Positions 1 through 7,055 of a stretch of 8,834 bases of DNA are shown here, one piece after another. The DNA is from Betaproteobacteria bacterium (GTDB lineage: Bacteria > Pseudomonadota > Gammaproteobacteria > Burkholderiales > SG8-39). The stretch spans positions 1 to 8,834 of the forward strand of contig JAAOZY010000389.1 of assembly GCA_012274205.1 (NCBI GenBank), read 5' to 3'. The notes beneath the pieces were generated by a model, which was not told the origin of the DNA, did not search any database, and saw nothing but the letters and a program-made list of their open reading frames with translations. Positions within the stretch are counted from its first letter, which is position 1. The number at the start of each line of letters is the position of its first letter. The position numbers were made by a program, and so were the translations under genes.

Positions 1-369
1 CAGCTCGGGCGCTGGGCGCCGCTGGCCAACTGCACCATCGCCAACATCCCGGGTCCGACCGTGCCCCTGTATCTGCAGGGTGCGCGCATGACCTATTTCT
101 CGGCCATCATGCCGATCCTGGACGGGATGGGGCTGGTGTTCTCGGTCACCAGCTACGACGACAAGATCATCGTCTCGTTCACCTCCTGCTATGAGCAGCT
201 GCCCGATCCCGAGGTATTTGCGCAATGCGTGCGCGACAGCTTCCAGGAGTATCTGGCGCTTGCCGCCAGCGGCAAGCGCCCGCGCCGCGCCGGCGCAAAA
301 CGCGTAGCGGCGCGCGTCCCGGCGCGCCGTCCGGCCAGACCAAGGAAACCGGCGCGGCTGGCCGCCTGA
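1..369 (+). CDS. WS/DGAT-family acyltransferase, C-terminal fragment (cut by window edge)
   Basis: This is the last 122 codons of a wax ester synthase/diacylglycerol acyltransferase-type enzyme, a family that esterifies acyl-CoA to long-chain alcohols or diacylglycerol at the membrane or lipid-body surface. The frame is open from base 1, so the 5' part lies outside the window and the gene is not shown to be broken. The visible part is the family's C-terminal domain: an N-I-P-G-P turn, then VPLYLQGAR, a hydrophobic stretch ending in DGMGL, and SVTSYDDKI. The paralogue at 7123-8607 shows the same order (NVPG, LYLAGAK, VGMGVSILSYND). The active-site HHxxxDG motif would be upstream and cannot be checked. 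After about residue 90 of the fragment the protein becomes an Arg/Ala/Pro/Lys-rich tail ending in RPRKPARLAA. The hydrolase start is six bases after the stop, suggesting one transcript. The family call is firm. Substrate choice is unknown. Confidence 0.86.
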   Translation, partial: QLGRWAPLANCTIANIPGPTVPLYLQGARMTYFSAIMPILDGMGLVFSVTSYDDKIIVSFTSCYEQLPDPEVFAQCVRDSFQEYLALAASGKRPRRAGAKRVAARVPARRPARPRKPARLAA

Positions 370-375
370 GCCGCG

Positions 376-1269
376 ATGCCCAAACTGCGCTGCAACGGCC
401 TGGAGATCGAGTACGAATCGCTGGGCGATCCGGGTGCGCCGGCGATACTCCTGATCATGGGGCTGGGGATGCAGCTCCTCGCCTGGCCGGACGGTTTCTG
501 CGAGCGCCTGCTTGCACGCGGGTTCCGTGTCATTCGCTTCGACAACCGCGATGTCGGCCTGTCAACCAGAATCACCGGCGGCAAGCGCCCCAATCTGATC
601 TGGGCCATGCTGGCGGCACGCCTGCGATTGCCCCTGCGCACGCCTTATACCCTGGGCGACATGGCGGATGATGCGATCGGGCTGATCGATGGCCTGGGCA
701 TTGCGCAGGCCCACGTTGTCGGCGCCTCGATGGGCGGCATGATCGCCCAGGTGCTGGCGGCGCGCTTTCCGCAGCGCGTGCTGAGCCTCACCTCCATCAT
801 GTCTTCGAGCGGAAACCCGAAGTTGCCGCGGCCGAAGGCGGAGGCGTTGAAGGCACTGTTGAGCAGGCCCGCCGATCCGCGCAATGCGGAGGCCGTGATC
901 AACCATCTGGTGCGCGTGTTCGGTGTCATCGGCAGCCCGGCGTTTCCCGCCGACCCCGCCGAACTGAGGGAACGCCTCAGCCGCTCGGTGCGCCGCGGCT
1001 ATTATCCGGAGGGTGTGGCGCGCCAGCTGATCGCGGTGATCGCCTCGGGCGACCGGCGCAAGCTGCTGGGCACGATCGTCGCGCCCACATTGGTGATTCA
1101 CGGCGCCGCCGATCCGCTGGTGCCGACTGAAGCCGGCCGCGATACCGCGCGCAACATTCCGGGCGCGAGCTTGATGCTGATCGAGGGCATGGGACACGAC
1201 CTGCCGCCGGCTCTGTACGAGCGGCTGGCGCAAGCGATCGTGGCGCACTGCGTTTCTCGCAACTCGTGA
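376..1269 (+). CDS. alpha/beta-fold hydrolase (putative esterase/lipase)
   Basis: The 297-residue product is a complete single-domain alpha/beta hydrolase with no obvious signal peptide, so probably cytoplasmic. The nucleophile elbow is G-A-S-M-G-G, with catalytic Ser118. The acid is probably Asp246 in HGAADPLVP and the base His274 in GMGHDLPP. The oxyanion-loop region reads LLIMGLGMQLLAWP (about residues 25-38), followed by FRVIRFDNRDVGLST; as I recall, this fits a bacterial subgroup of the fold that lacks the usual His-Gly pair. Residues of roughly 125-215 form the variable lid. The ATG lies six bases past the preceding WS/DGAT stop with no clear Shine-Dalgarno, so translational coupling is likely. 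Placement directly after an ester-forming enzyme suggests an acyl ester substrate such as a wax ester, acylglycerol or PHA oligomer, but this is context only. The fold and triad are clear. The substrate is not. Confidence 0.88.
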   Translation: MPKLRCNGLEIEYESLGDPGAPAILLIMGLGMQLLAWPDGFCERLLARGFRVIRFDNRDVGLSTRITGGKRPNLIWAMLAARLRLPLRTPYTLGDMADDAIGLIDGLGIAQAHVVGASMGGMIAQVLAARFPQRVLSLTSIMSSSGNPKLPRPKAEALKALLSRPADPRNAEAVINHLVRVFGVIGSPAFPADPAELRERLSRSVRRGYYPEGVARQLIAVIASGDRRKLLGTIVAPTLVIHGAADPLVPTEAGRDTARNIPGASLMLIEGMGHDLPPALYERLAQAIVAHCVSRNS

Positions 1270-1347
1270 CAAAAGTCATTTTGATGCGGCGGATCCAGGC
1301 GAGTATGAGGGGAAATATCGCCTGGTCCTGAAGCAAGCCCCAAAACG
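1270..1347 (+). promoter_or_regulatory. gap before the Pat-like gene with a possible sigma70-type promoter
   Basis: This 78-base gap holds TTGATG at 1281-1286 and TATGAG at 1304-1309, separated by 17 bases. Each hexamer matches four of six consensus positions, so this is at best a weak candidate promoter for the Pat-like gene. Just upstream, CAAAA (1270-1274) and TTTTG (1279-1283) form a small inverted repeat around GTCA. The stem is too short and AT-rich to be called a terminator. No strong ribosome binding site precedes the ATG at 1348. Confidence 0.28.
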
Positions 1348-4011
1348 ATGACCGTTCGCAATCTCGAATTTCTGTTTCGTCCGAAGTCGGTAGGCGTCGT
1401 GGCCGAGCCCGAAACGCCCAATCCCTACGCCGAAGTGGTGCTGCGCAATCTGGCTGCCGGACGATTTGCCGGGCCGGTCACGTCCATTGCCGCAAAGCGG
1501 CATTCGCTGTTCGGGATGAAGGCGCACGGCTCCATTGAGGAACTCGAGTCAACCCCCGATCTGGCGGTAATCTGCGCGGCGCGCCGGGACGTGCCGCGTA
1601 TCATCGCGCGACTTGGCGAGCGCGGCACGCGCGCGGTAATCGTCGGCGCGTCGACGCGCGAAAAGTTGAGCGGCAGCGAGGTGGCGCAACTGCGCAAAGC
1701 CATCCTCGATGCAGCACGGCCGCAGCTGATGCGCGTGCTCGGACCGGGCAGCGGCGGCCTGCTCGTTCCCGCGAGCGGACTCAACGCCAGCGTGGCGCCG
1801 GTCGGTGCCATGCGCGGAAAAGTTGCGCTGATTGCGCAATCGACAGCCGTAGCATCGGCAGTGCTCGATCGCGCCAACAGCAAGGGAATCGGCTTCTCCT
1901 CGGTCCTGCACCTGGGTGCCAGCCTCGACGTCGATCTGGCCGACGTGCTCGACTGGCTTGCGGCAGATCCGGATACGGAGGCGATCCTGGTGCAGTTCGA
2001 CGCCGTTGCAGTCGGGCGCAAGTTCATGTCGGCGGCGCGCGCCGCGGCACGCAACAAGCCGGTCGTCGCCATTCGCGGCAGATCGGTCGGGACCGGGCGC
2101 TCGGCCGACCGGCTGTTTTCCAGCGACGAGGTGTACGAAGCGGCGCTGCGCCGCGCCGGCTGGGTGCGCATCGATACCCTGGAGGATTTGTTCGATGCGG
2201 TGGAGGCGATGGCACGGGTGCGTCCGAGCTTCGGCGAGCGCCTGAGCATTGTTGCCAACGGACACGGCCTCGGACGCATTGCCGCCGATGCGCTGCTGCG
2301 CTCCGGCGGCCGGCTCGCCGCATTGTCCAAAGACACGGTGACGCAACTCGACGCGCTGCTACAGACGGGCTCGCCATTGCGCAACCCTCTTGCCCTGCCG
2401 GCAGACGTCACGCCCTCGAACTGGGCCGCTGCGCTCGCCGTGCTGCTCGCCGACCGCGAATCGGATGCCGTGCTGACGATATGCTCGCCCTCGCCATTCG
2501 CACCGGGCGCTGAAGTTGCGGCGGCAGTCTGCAATACCGCTCGGGATACGCAGCGCAACGTGTTCACCTGCTGGGTCGGCGGCAGCGCGATGCAGAAGGC
2601 GCAGCAAATTGCGGCGGCTCACGGGGTGTTGAGCCACAACTCGCCGGAAAAGGCCATCGCCATCTTTCTCGGCATCGTGGATTATGTGCGCAACCGGGAA
2701 CTGCTGATGCAGATGCCTGCGTCTGTGGCTGCGGACTTCAGCCCGGATCGGGAGGCTGCCCGCAGCGCACTGGCCGAGGCGGTGGCTGCGGGCACGGACA
2801 TTCTGCCGGCGCGGCTGGCGCGCCGCCTGTTGCACGCCTACGGCATCGGCGCCGCCGACTATCCGCTGGCGCGCAGCATCGACGCAGCGGTGCGCGCGGC
2901 TGACGAAATCGGCTATCCGGTGGATTTTGCCCTCGCGCTGGCCGGTGCAGACGAGCATGAAGCGATGGCCACCGCGCTGCGCTCTCCTGCTGACATCCGC
3001 ATCGCCGCGCGCGCGCTGCGCAGCCGCGTGCGCGCCGAGCACCTTCGGGGGCGCGTCAGCGGCTACCGCCTGCGCCCGAGCGCCGCGCGCAGCGGCATCG
3101 CCGCGCTGCGCCTCGGCGTCGCCGAAGATCCGGTATTCGGTCCGGTGATCTTCCTCGGTCCGTCCGCCGCCGCGGGACGCCGCGGAGCCGGTCTGCTTAC
3201 CGCACTGCCGCCGCTCAACCCGGCGCTGGCCATGGACCTGGTCAGGCGCAGCGGCTTCGCCGAAGCGGCAGCCGCCGACCAGCGCGCCGCGCTGGAATCG
3301 GCCACGGTCACCGCGCTGGTACGCCTGTCGCAGCTGCTCATCGACGTCGACGAGATCGCTGCCGTGGAACTCAATCCACTGCAGGTCGAGATTGCGGGTG
3401 TGCTGGCGCTCGACGTAAGCATCCGCATAGCGAAGCGTGGCCGCAGGTTCGGCTTCCGGCGCTTTGCGATCCGCCCCTACCCCACGGAACTGGAGCGGCA
3501 GGTGGATTGGGACGGCGGCAAGCTGTTGATCCGGCCAATCCGGCCGGAGGACGAAAGCAGTCTCGGCGACCTGCTCAACTCGCTGGTTCCCGAAGACGCG
3601 CGCATGCGCTTCTTCGGCACGATGCGCAGCCTGCCGCGCTCGCAGCTCGCGCGCTTCACCCAGATCGACTACGAACGCGAAATGGCGCTGGTGGCGATAG
3701 GCAGCGGCAGCGATGGCGTCGCGCGTTCGCTTGGCGAAGTTCGCGCCGTCGTCGATTCGGACAACAACGTCGCGGATTTTGCCGTTGTCGTAAGGTCCGA
3801 ACTCAAGGGCAAAGGGCTCGGCCGCCTGCTGCTGCAGAGCATGATCGACTACTCGCGCGGCCGCGGCATGCGCGAGCTGCGCGGCGAAACGCTGGCGGGA
3901 AATCTGCGCATGCAACAACTGGCACGAAGTCTGGGGTTCACGCTGAAGACCGGGGCGGACGCGGGCACCGTCAATCTGCATCTGGCGCTGCACCAACAAC
4001 GCGCGGCATAG
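1348..4011 (+). CDS. pat: Pat-like protein: degenerate NDP-forming acyl-CoA synthetase fused to a GNAT acetyltransferase
   Basis: The 887-residue product matches Salmonella Pat (about 886 residues) in length and order; Pat enzymes acetylate the catalytic lysine of acyl-CoA synthetases. Residues about 5-125 form a CoA-binding Rossmann domain (RPKSVGVV). About 130-450 are the two succinyl-CoA-synthetase-like domains. About 480-700 are an ATP-grasp-like region, and about 722-880 a GNAT domain with IRPIRPEDE, TQIDYEREMALVAI, and an acetyl-CoA loop RSELKGKGLG at 816-825. The synthetase half looks inactive. The phosphohistidine segment (SHTGALAG-like in active enzymes) reads RSADRLFSSDE around 251-261 with no His. 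The ATP-grasp lysine and the P-x-K-(S/T) loop are absent near 525-545. The GNAT glutamate that is catalytic in Salmonella Pat (Glu809, from memory) aligns with Asp810. The start is supported by collinearity with Pat and by an in-frame stop at 1306-1308. It converges on fadD. Its target is inferred, not shown. Confidence 0.85.
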   Translation: MTVRNLEFLFRPKSVGVVAEPETPNPYAEVVLRNLAAGRFAGPVTSIAAKRHSLFGMKAHGSIEELESTPDLAVICAARRDVPRIIARLGERGTRAVIVGASTREKLSGSEVAQLRKAILDAARPQLMRVLGPGSGGLLVPASGLNASVAPVGAMRGKVALIAQSTAVASAVLDRANSKGIGFSSVLHLGASLDVDLADVLDWLAADPDTEAILVQFDAVAVGRKFMSAARAAARNKPVVAIRGRSVGTGRSADRLFSSDEVYEAALRRAGWVRIDTLEDLFDAVEAMARVRPSFGERLSIVANGHGLGRIAADALLRSGGRLAALSKDTVTQLDALLQTGSPLRNPLALPADVTPSNWAAALAVLLADRESDAVLTICSPSPFAPGAEVAAAVCNTARDTQRNVFTCWVGGSAMQKAQQIAAAHGVLSHNSPEKAIAIFLGIVDYVRNRELLMQMPASVAADFSPDREAARSALAEAVAAGTDILPARLARRLLHAYGIGAADYPLARSIDAAVRAADEIGYPVDFALALAGADEHEAMATALRSPADIRIAARALRSRVRAEHLRGRVSGYRLRPSAARSGIAALRLGVAEDPVFGPVIFLGPSAAAGRRGAGLLTALPPLNPALAMDLVRRSGFAEAAAADQRAALESATVTALVRLSQLLIDVDEIAAVELNPLQVEIAGVLALDVSIRIAKRGRRFGFRRFAIRPYPTELERQVDWDGGKLLIRPIRPEDESSLGDLLNSLVPEDARMRFFGTMRSLPRSQLARFTQIDYEREMALVAIGSGSDGVARSLGEVRAVVDSDNNVADFAVVVRSELKGKGLGRLLLQSMIDYSRGRGMRELRGETLAGNLRMQQLARSLGFTLKTGADAGTVNLHLALHQQRAA

Positions 4012-4061
4012 GCAGCCGGCACGTCATCGAAGGCGGCGCTCGGGCGCGTTGACCCCCTGGT
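4012..4061. other. convergent gap between the Pat-like gene and fadD
   Basis: Fifty bases separate the two stop codons. I see no GC hairpin followed by a T-run on either strand, so no intrinsic terminator can be called. Transcripts of the two converging genes may overlap here. Confidence 0.5.
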
Positions 4062-5744
4062 TCAGTTGCTCTGGATCGCCTGTGCATTGTCGCGCAGCAC
4101 GCGGCGCAGGATCTTGCCGATGTTGGTCTTCGGCAATGGCGCGGTTCTGAATTCGACAATCTTCGGCACCTTGTAGCCGGCCAGCTCCTTATGGCAATGT
4201 GCAATCAGCGCTTCCGCGGTAAGGGCGGGATCCTTCTTCACCACTACGGCCTTCACCACTTCGCCCGCGCGCTCGTCCGGTGTGCCGACCACCGCCACCT
4301 CGAGCACCCCGGGGTGCGTCATGATCACGTCCTCGACTTCGTTCGGATAGACGTTGAATCCCGATACCAGGATCATGTCCTTCTTGCGATCGGTGATCTT
4401 GAAATAGCCTTTTTCATTCATGAAGCCCATGTCGCCGGTGCGGAACCAGCCGTCCGCCGTGAACGCCAGGGCGGTTTCGTCGTCCCGGTTCCAGTAGCCC
4501 CTGGTGACCTGCGGGCCGCGGATGCTGATTTCCCCGACTTCGCCGCGCGGAACTTCCCTGCCTTGCTCGTCCAGCAGCACCGCCTCGGTCGAGGGAATCG
4601 GCAAGCCTATGGTGCCGGTCCAGTCCTTGATGTTGAGCGCATTGGAGATGGCGACCGGCGCCGTCTCGGTGAGGCCGTAGCCTTCGATGATGGCCACCCC
4701 GGTCACCTGCTTCCACTTCTCGGCGACCGCGCGATGCACTGCCATGCCGCCGGCGGAGGTCAGCTTCAGCGTATGCGCGGCGACTTCGGAAAAGCCCGGC
4801 GTGTTGAGCAGCGCGTAATAGAGCGTGTTCACGCCGATGATGCCGGTAAAGCGGATTTTCTTCAGTTCCTTGACGAAGCCCGGCAGGTCGCGCGGATTGG
4901 TGATGAGAACGTTGTGCGCGCCGATTTTGAAGAACACCAGGTTCGAGGTGAGAGCATAGACATGGTATAGCGGCAAGGGCAGGACCATGATTTCGACGCC
5001 GTCCTCCAGGTCGCGGGCGATCCATGCCGACACCTGCTGCAGGTTCGCGACCATATTGCCGTGGGTAAGAATGGCGCCCTTGGCTACGCCGGTGGTGCCT
5101 CCGGTATATTGCAGGAATGCAATGTCGTCGTGCGTCAGCGGTACGTCCTTCAGTTGGTGCTGCCTGCCCGCGCGCAGAGCCTGCCTGAATTCAACCGAAC
5201 CGGCGATGTCCCAGGCCGGCACCATTTTCTTGACATGCTTTACCACGAAATTGGTCAGCGCGGACTTGACCGCGGGGAACATGTCGCCGAGCTGAGTCGT
5301 GATCACCGTCTTCAGCGGCGTCTTGGCGAGGGCGTCCTGCAGATTGCGGGCGAAATTCTCCAGCACCAGGATCGCCGACGCGCCGGAATCGCGCAGCTGG
5401 TGTTCGAGTTCCCGCGGGGTGTACAGCGGGTTTACATTGACCACGGTGAGCCCCGCGCGCAGCGTGCCGAACAATGCCACCGGATATTGCAGCAGATTGG
5501 GCAGCATGATCGCCACCCGATCTCCCTTGACCAGCCCGAGCTCGTGCTGCAGGTAGGCGGCGAAATCGCGGCTCAGTTCATCCAGTTCGCGATAGCTCAT
5601 CGACACCGACATATTGCTGTAGGCGGGGAGATGTCCGTAGGTGCGGCAAGTCTTTTCGAAAATATCCCGCAGGGACGAATATTCGTGAATATCGACTTCT
5701 GCCGGAATGCCTTGCGGGTATTCCTTGAGCCAGATCTTGTCCAT
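4062..5744 (-). CDS. fadD: long-chain fatty acid-CoA ligase FadD
   Basis: The 560-residue enzyme activates long-chain fatty acids with ATP and CoA, feeding beta-oxidation or ester and polymer storage. Its length equals that of E. coli FadD (561) and it is collinear throughout. Visible motifs are the ATP P-loop YTGGTTGVAKG (213-223), PLPLYHVYAL (256-265), EGYGLTET (354-361), the segment DGWFRTGDMGF (431-441), DRKKDMILVSGFNVYPNE (452-469), and the C-terminal catalytic lysine Lys544 in PKTNIGK. The start at 5744 is chosen because AAAGGA lies six bases upstream and MDKIWLKEYP matches FadD N-termini; an open extension to 5846 adds 34 residues with no family resemblance. It lies 146 bases downstream of the phasin on the same strand and could be co-transcribed. 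P538-x4-G543-K544 matches a motif reported for Pat recognition, so acetylation by the neighbouring Pat-like enzyme is a reasonable inference. No transcriptional regulator site was identified. Confidence 0.95.
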   Translation of the reverse strand: MDKIWLKEYPQGIPAEVDIHEYSSLRDIFEKTCRTYGHLPAYSNMSVSMSYRELDELSRDFAAYLQHELGLVKGDRVAIMLPNLLQYPVALFGTLRAGLTVVNVNPLYTPRELEHQLRDSGASAILVLENFARNLQDALAKTPLKTVITTQLGDMFPAVKSALTNFVVKHVKKMVPAWDIAGSVEFRQALRAGRQHQLKDVPLTHDDIAFLQYTGGTTGVAKGAILTHGNMVANLQQVSAWIARDLEDGVEIMVLPLPLYHVYALTSNLVFFKIGAHNVLITNPRDLPGFVKELKKIRFTGIIGVNTLYYALLNTPGFSEVAAHTLKLTSAGGMAVHRAVAEKWKQVTGVAIIEGYGLTETAPVAISNALNIKDWTGTIGLPIPSTEAVLLDEQGREVPRGEVGEISIRGPQVTRGYWNRDDETALAFTADGWFRTGDMGFMNEKGYFKITDRKKDMILVSGFNVYPNEVEDVIMTHPGVLEVAVVGTPDERAGEVVKAVVVKKDPALTAEALIAHCHKELAGYKVPKIVEFRTAPLPKTNIGKILRRVLRDNAQAIQSN

Positions 5745-5750
5745 GTCTAT

Positions 5751-5756
5751 TCCTTT
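5751..5756 (-). promoter_or_regulatory. ribosome binding site of fadD
   Basis: On the minus strand this reads AAAGGA, six bases before the ATG at 5744. It decides the fadD start against the longer open frame that begins at 5846. Confidence 0.72.
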
Positions 5757-5890
5757 TGAATGAGCACATGCGCCATCGCGCGAGGTCGAAATACAACGGG
5801 GCGCCGACTCCGGATGGCAAGAGCCAAGCTCGGGGCCAGCCGGCATTCCGCGGCATTTCTGTCCGGTGCGCGACGCGGCGCGGCGCGGTG
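5757..5890. other. phasin-fadD intergenic stretch with a 10-base-spaced direct repeat
   Basis: The gap carries two copies of CGGCATT at 5841-5847 and 5851-5857, spaced by exactly one helical turn, and a GCG-rich run at about 5865-5888 just after the phasin stop. No terminator with a T-run and no convincing promoter for fadD was found. Readthrough from the phasin gene is possible. Confidence 0.3.
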
Positions 5891-6319
5891 CTAACGTCGA
5901 CGAGTTGCGGCGCGCTTCGTCGCAGGCCGCCTGCGCGAGGCCGCCGCCGTCTTCTTGTCGATCAGGGCGGTCAGCGCGACGATGCGCTTCGACAGGGCGT
6001 CGATGTTTTTGCCCGTCGGGACGCCGAAGCGCTTCAACGCGCGGGCGACGCTGTCTTCAACGACTTTTTCGAGCTTGCGCCGCGTTGCTTCGGCCTTATC
6101 TGCAGCCACGCGTATGCGGGCTTCGACCGCCTTCTGCGCCAGGGATTGGATTTGGGCGCCTTCCCTGGCCAGCGCCTCGAATACCCTGTTGCCCCGCACC
6201 TGGGCGGTGGAGAATGCCCCCAGTCCGGCCAGCCAGATCTGTTGCGCCGAATCGCGCACCGTCGCCGCAAGCTTGCTCTCGGACGTGGTGCGAGCCAGTC
6301 CTTTGCGTTTATTCGCCAT
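5891..6319 (-). CDS. phasin, PhaF/PhaI-type polyhydroxyalkanoate granule-associated protein
   Basis: The 142-residue protein belongs to the phasin family typified by Pseudomonas PhaF and PhaI, which coat PHA granules and control their number and size. The diagnostic segment IWLAGLGAFSTAQ lies at 28-40. It is followed by a long charged, Ala-rich amphipathic helix (about 44-95), then VARALKRFGVPT (91-102) and a final helix with KNIDALSKRIVALTALI (104-120) that could form a coiled coil. The last 20 residues are basic (SRRRPATKRAATRRR), a much shortened version of the histone-like DNA-binding tail of PhaF. AGGAAGGA lies eight bases before the ATG, a strong ribosome binding site. It is divergent from the SRPBCC-like gene and is followed by fadD on the same strand. 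PHA synthase genes are not in the window, so the polymer link rests on family knowledge. A role on neutral-lipid inclusions is an alternative. Confidence 0.9.
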   Translation of the reverse strand: MANKRKGLARTTSESKLAATVRDSAQQIWLAGLGAFSTAQVRGNRVFEALAREGAQIQSLAQKAVEARIRVAADKAEATRRKLEKVVEDSVARALKRFGVPTGKNIDALSKRIVALTALIDKKTAAASRRRPATKRAATRRR

Positions 6320-6474
6320 GATGGTGTTCCTTCCTGCCAGGATGAGAGTCGTGCCGGGATGTACTGCTGCCGACGGATATGTTGAGTGATCGGCGGGCCG
6401 GTGTCTTGATCGTTGTCACAAATCGGGCAAAACGCGCACACTTGCACATCTCGATCGAACAGTGTTGGCGAACG
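6320..6474. promoter_or_regulatory. divergent intergenic region between the phasin and SRPBCC-like genes
   Basis: These 155 bases must hold the start signals of the phasin (minus strand) and probably of the SRPBCC-like gene (plus strand). The phasin ribosome binding site is at 6328-6335. Short symmetric words are present: TTGTCACAA at 6413-6421 (odd palindrome) and TCGATCGA at 6451-6458. I could not find a -35/-10 pair with acceptable spacing on either strand, so no promoter is placed. The stretch 6379-6474 is also open in frame with the downstream gene but looks non-coding. Confidence 0.45.
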
Positions 6475-7011
6475 ATGATAGAAATCGCCGTGTGCGTCGG
6501 ACGGGCGTTCACGCTACCCGTGGATCTGGCGGCGGCCAGGCGCCATTTCCGCGATTTCCGGCAGATACTCGAGTACCTGCCCGACCTTCGTTTGGTCAGG
6601 ACCTATGCGCGGGACCAGTACCGGATTCTCTATAGCGCCACGCATGCCGGCGTCTATCGTGTCGACCTGTACAGCGACGTGCGGGCGCGCTTCGACCAGG
6701 CCGAAGATGCCCTGTGCGTGACCCCGCTGCAAGGATTCGCGCCGGTTGCAAGCAAGGCGACGCCGGCTTCGCTTACCGGCCAGGGTGACTACTTTAGCCG
6801 CCTGCGTTTCCGGGCCGCCGGCGCCCGCACCGACGCCGATTATGAAGTTCAGATCACGGCTGCGCTGCCGAAGCCGGTGGGATTGAAACTGGTCCCGAAC
6901 GCCGCTGTCAGGCTATTCGTCGAGCGGGTGGTGCGGCAGCGGATACAGGAGCTTACGGACGCGTTCATTCGGCGCTCGACCGAAGGGCCGCCGCCGCGCA
7001 AATCGCGCTGA
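6475..7011 (+). CDS. hypothetical protein, probable SRPBCC (START-like) fold
   Basis: I do not recognise a specific family for this 178-residue product. Its pattern suggests an SRPBCC/START-like lipid-binding fold: an N-terminal strand IEIAVCVGRAFTLP, a helix LAAARRHFRDFRQI, the turn EYLPDLRLVRTY typical of the fold, several alternating strands (YRILYSATHAGVYRVDLYSDV; ADYEVQITAALP), and a long C-terminal amphipathic helix (AAVRLFVERVVRQRIQELTDAFIRR, about 143-167). It has no signal peptide or membrane segment and ends in a short basic tail. The start is uncertain: an upstream in-frame ATG at 6379 would add 32 residues. The ATG at 6475 is preferred because the fold begins there, although neither has a clear ribosome binding site. 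Its position between a phasin and a WS/DGAT gene suggests binding of a lipid, acyl chain or polyketide-like ligand, as inference only. Confidence 0.6.
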   Translation: MIEIAVCVGRAFTLPVDLAAARRHFRDFRQILEYLPDLRLVRTYARDQYRILYSATHAGVYRVDLYSDVRARFDQAEDALCVTPLQGFAPVASKATPASLTGQGDYFSRLRFRAAGARTDADYEVQITAALPKPVGLKLVPNAAVRLFVERVVRQRIQELTDAFIRRSTEGPPPRKSR

Positions 7012-7042
7012 ATGCGGCTGCGCGCAAGGCCGGCGCCCGTCC

Positions 7043-7055
7043 ATACCTAAGGTAT
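7043..7055. promoter_or_regulatory. 13-base palindrome and candidate -10 upstream of the second WS/DGAT gene
   Basis: ATACCT-A-AGGTAT is a perfect odd palindrome in the 111-base gap before the WS/DGAT gene. TATCAT at 7053-7058 overlaps its right arm and matches five of six bases of a sigma70 -10 box. No good -35 element lies 16-18 bases upstream, so an activator-dependent or repressor-covered promoter is possible. The operator role is inferred. Confidence 0.35.

Noticed and set aside
1..369. Truncated WS/DGAT pseudogene
   Set aside because: The frame runs open to the first base of the window, so the missing part is due to the window edge and not evidence of decay.
562..1272. 236-codon open frame on the minus strand, opposite the hydrolase
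   Set aside because: It overlaps a hydrolase with an intact catalytic triad and shows no family features itself.
1270..1283. Terminator hairpin after the hydrolase
   Set aside because: The CAAAA/TTTTG stem is only five pairs and AT-rich, with no T-run after it.
2359..3999. 546-codon open frame on the minus strand, opposite the Pat-like gene
   Set aside because: It is antisense to a gene with clear motifs. Its translation is rich in Arg, Ala, Gln and His with no recognisable domain, as expected from GC-driven third positions.
1348..4011. Active acetate/acyl-CoA ligase (ADP-forming)
   Set aside because: The catalytic His and the ATP-grasp motifs are missing and a GNAT domain is fused at the C-terminus, which points to a Pat-like acetyltransferase instead.
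5745..5846. N-terminal extension of FadD by 34 residues
   Set aside because: The extension does not resemble FadD. The ATG at 5744 has a good ribosome binding site and the family's usual N-terminus.
6379..6474. 32-residue extension of the SRPBCC-like protein
   Set aside because: The extension has no fold-like pattern and lies in the divergent regulatory gap. It remains possible because neither start has a strong ribosome binding site.
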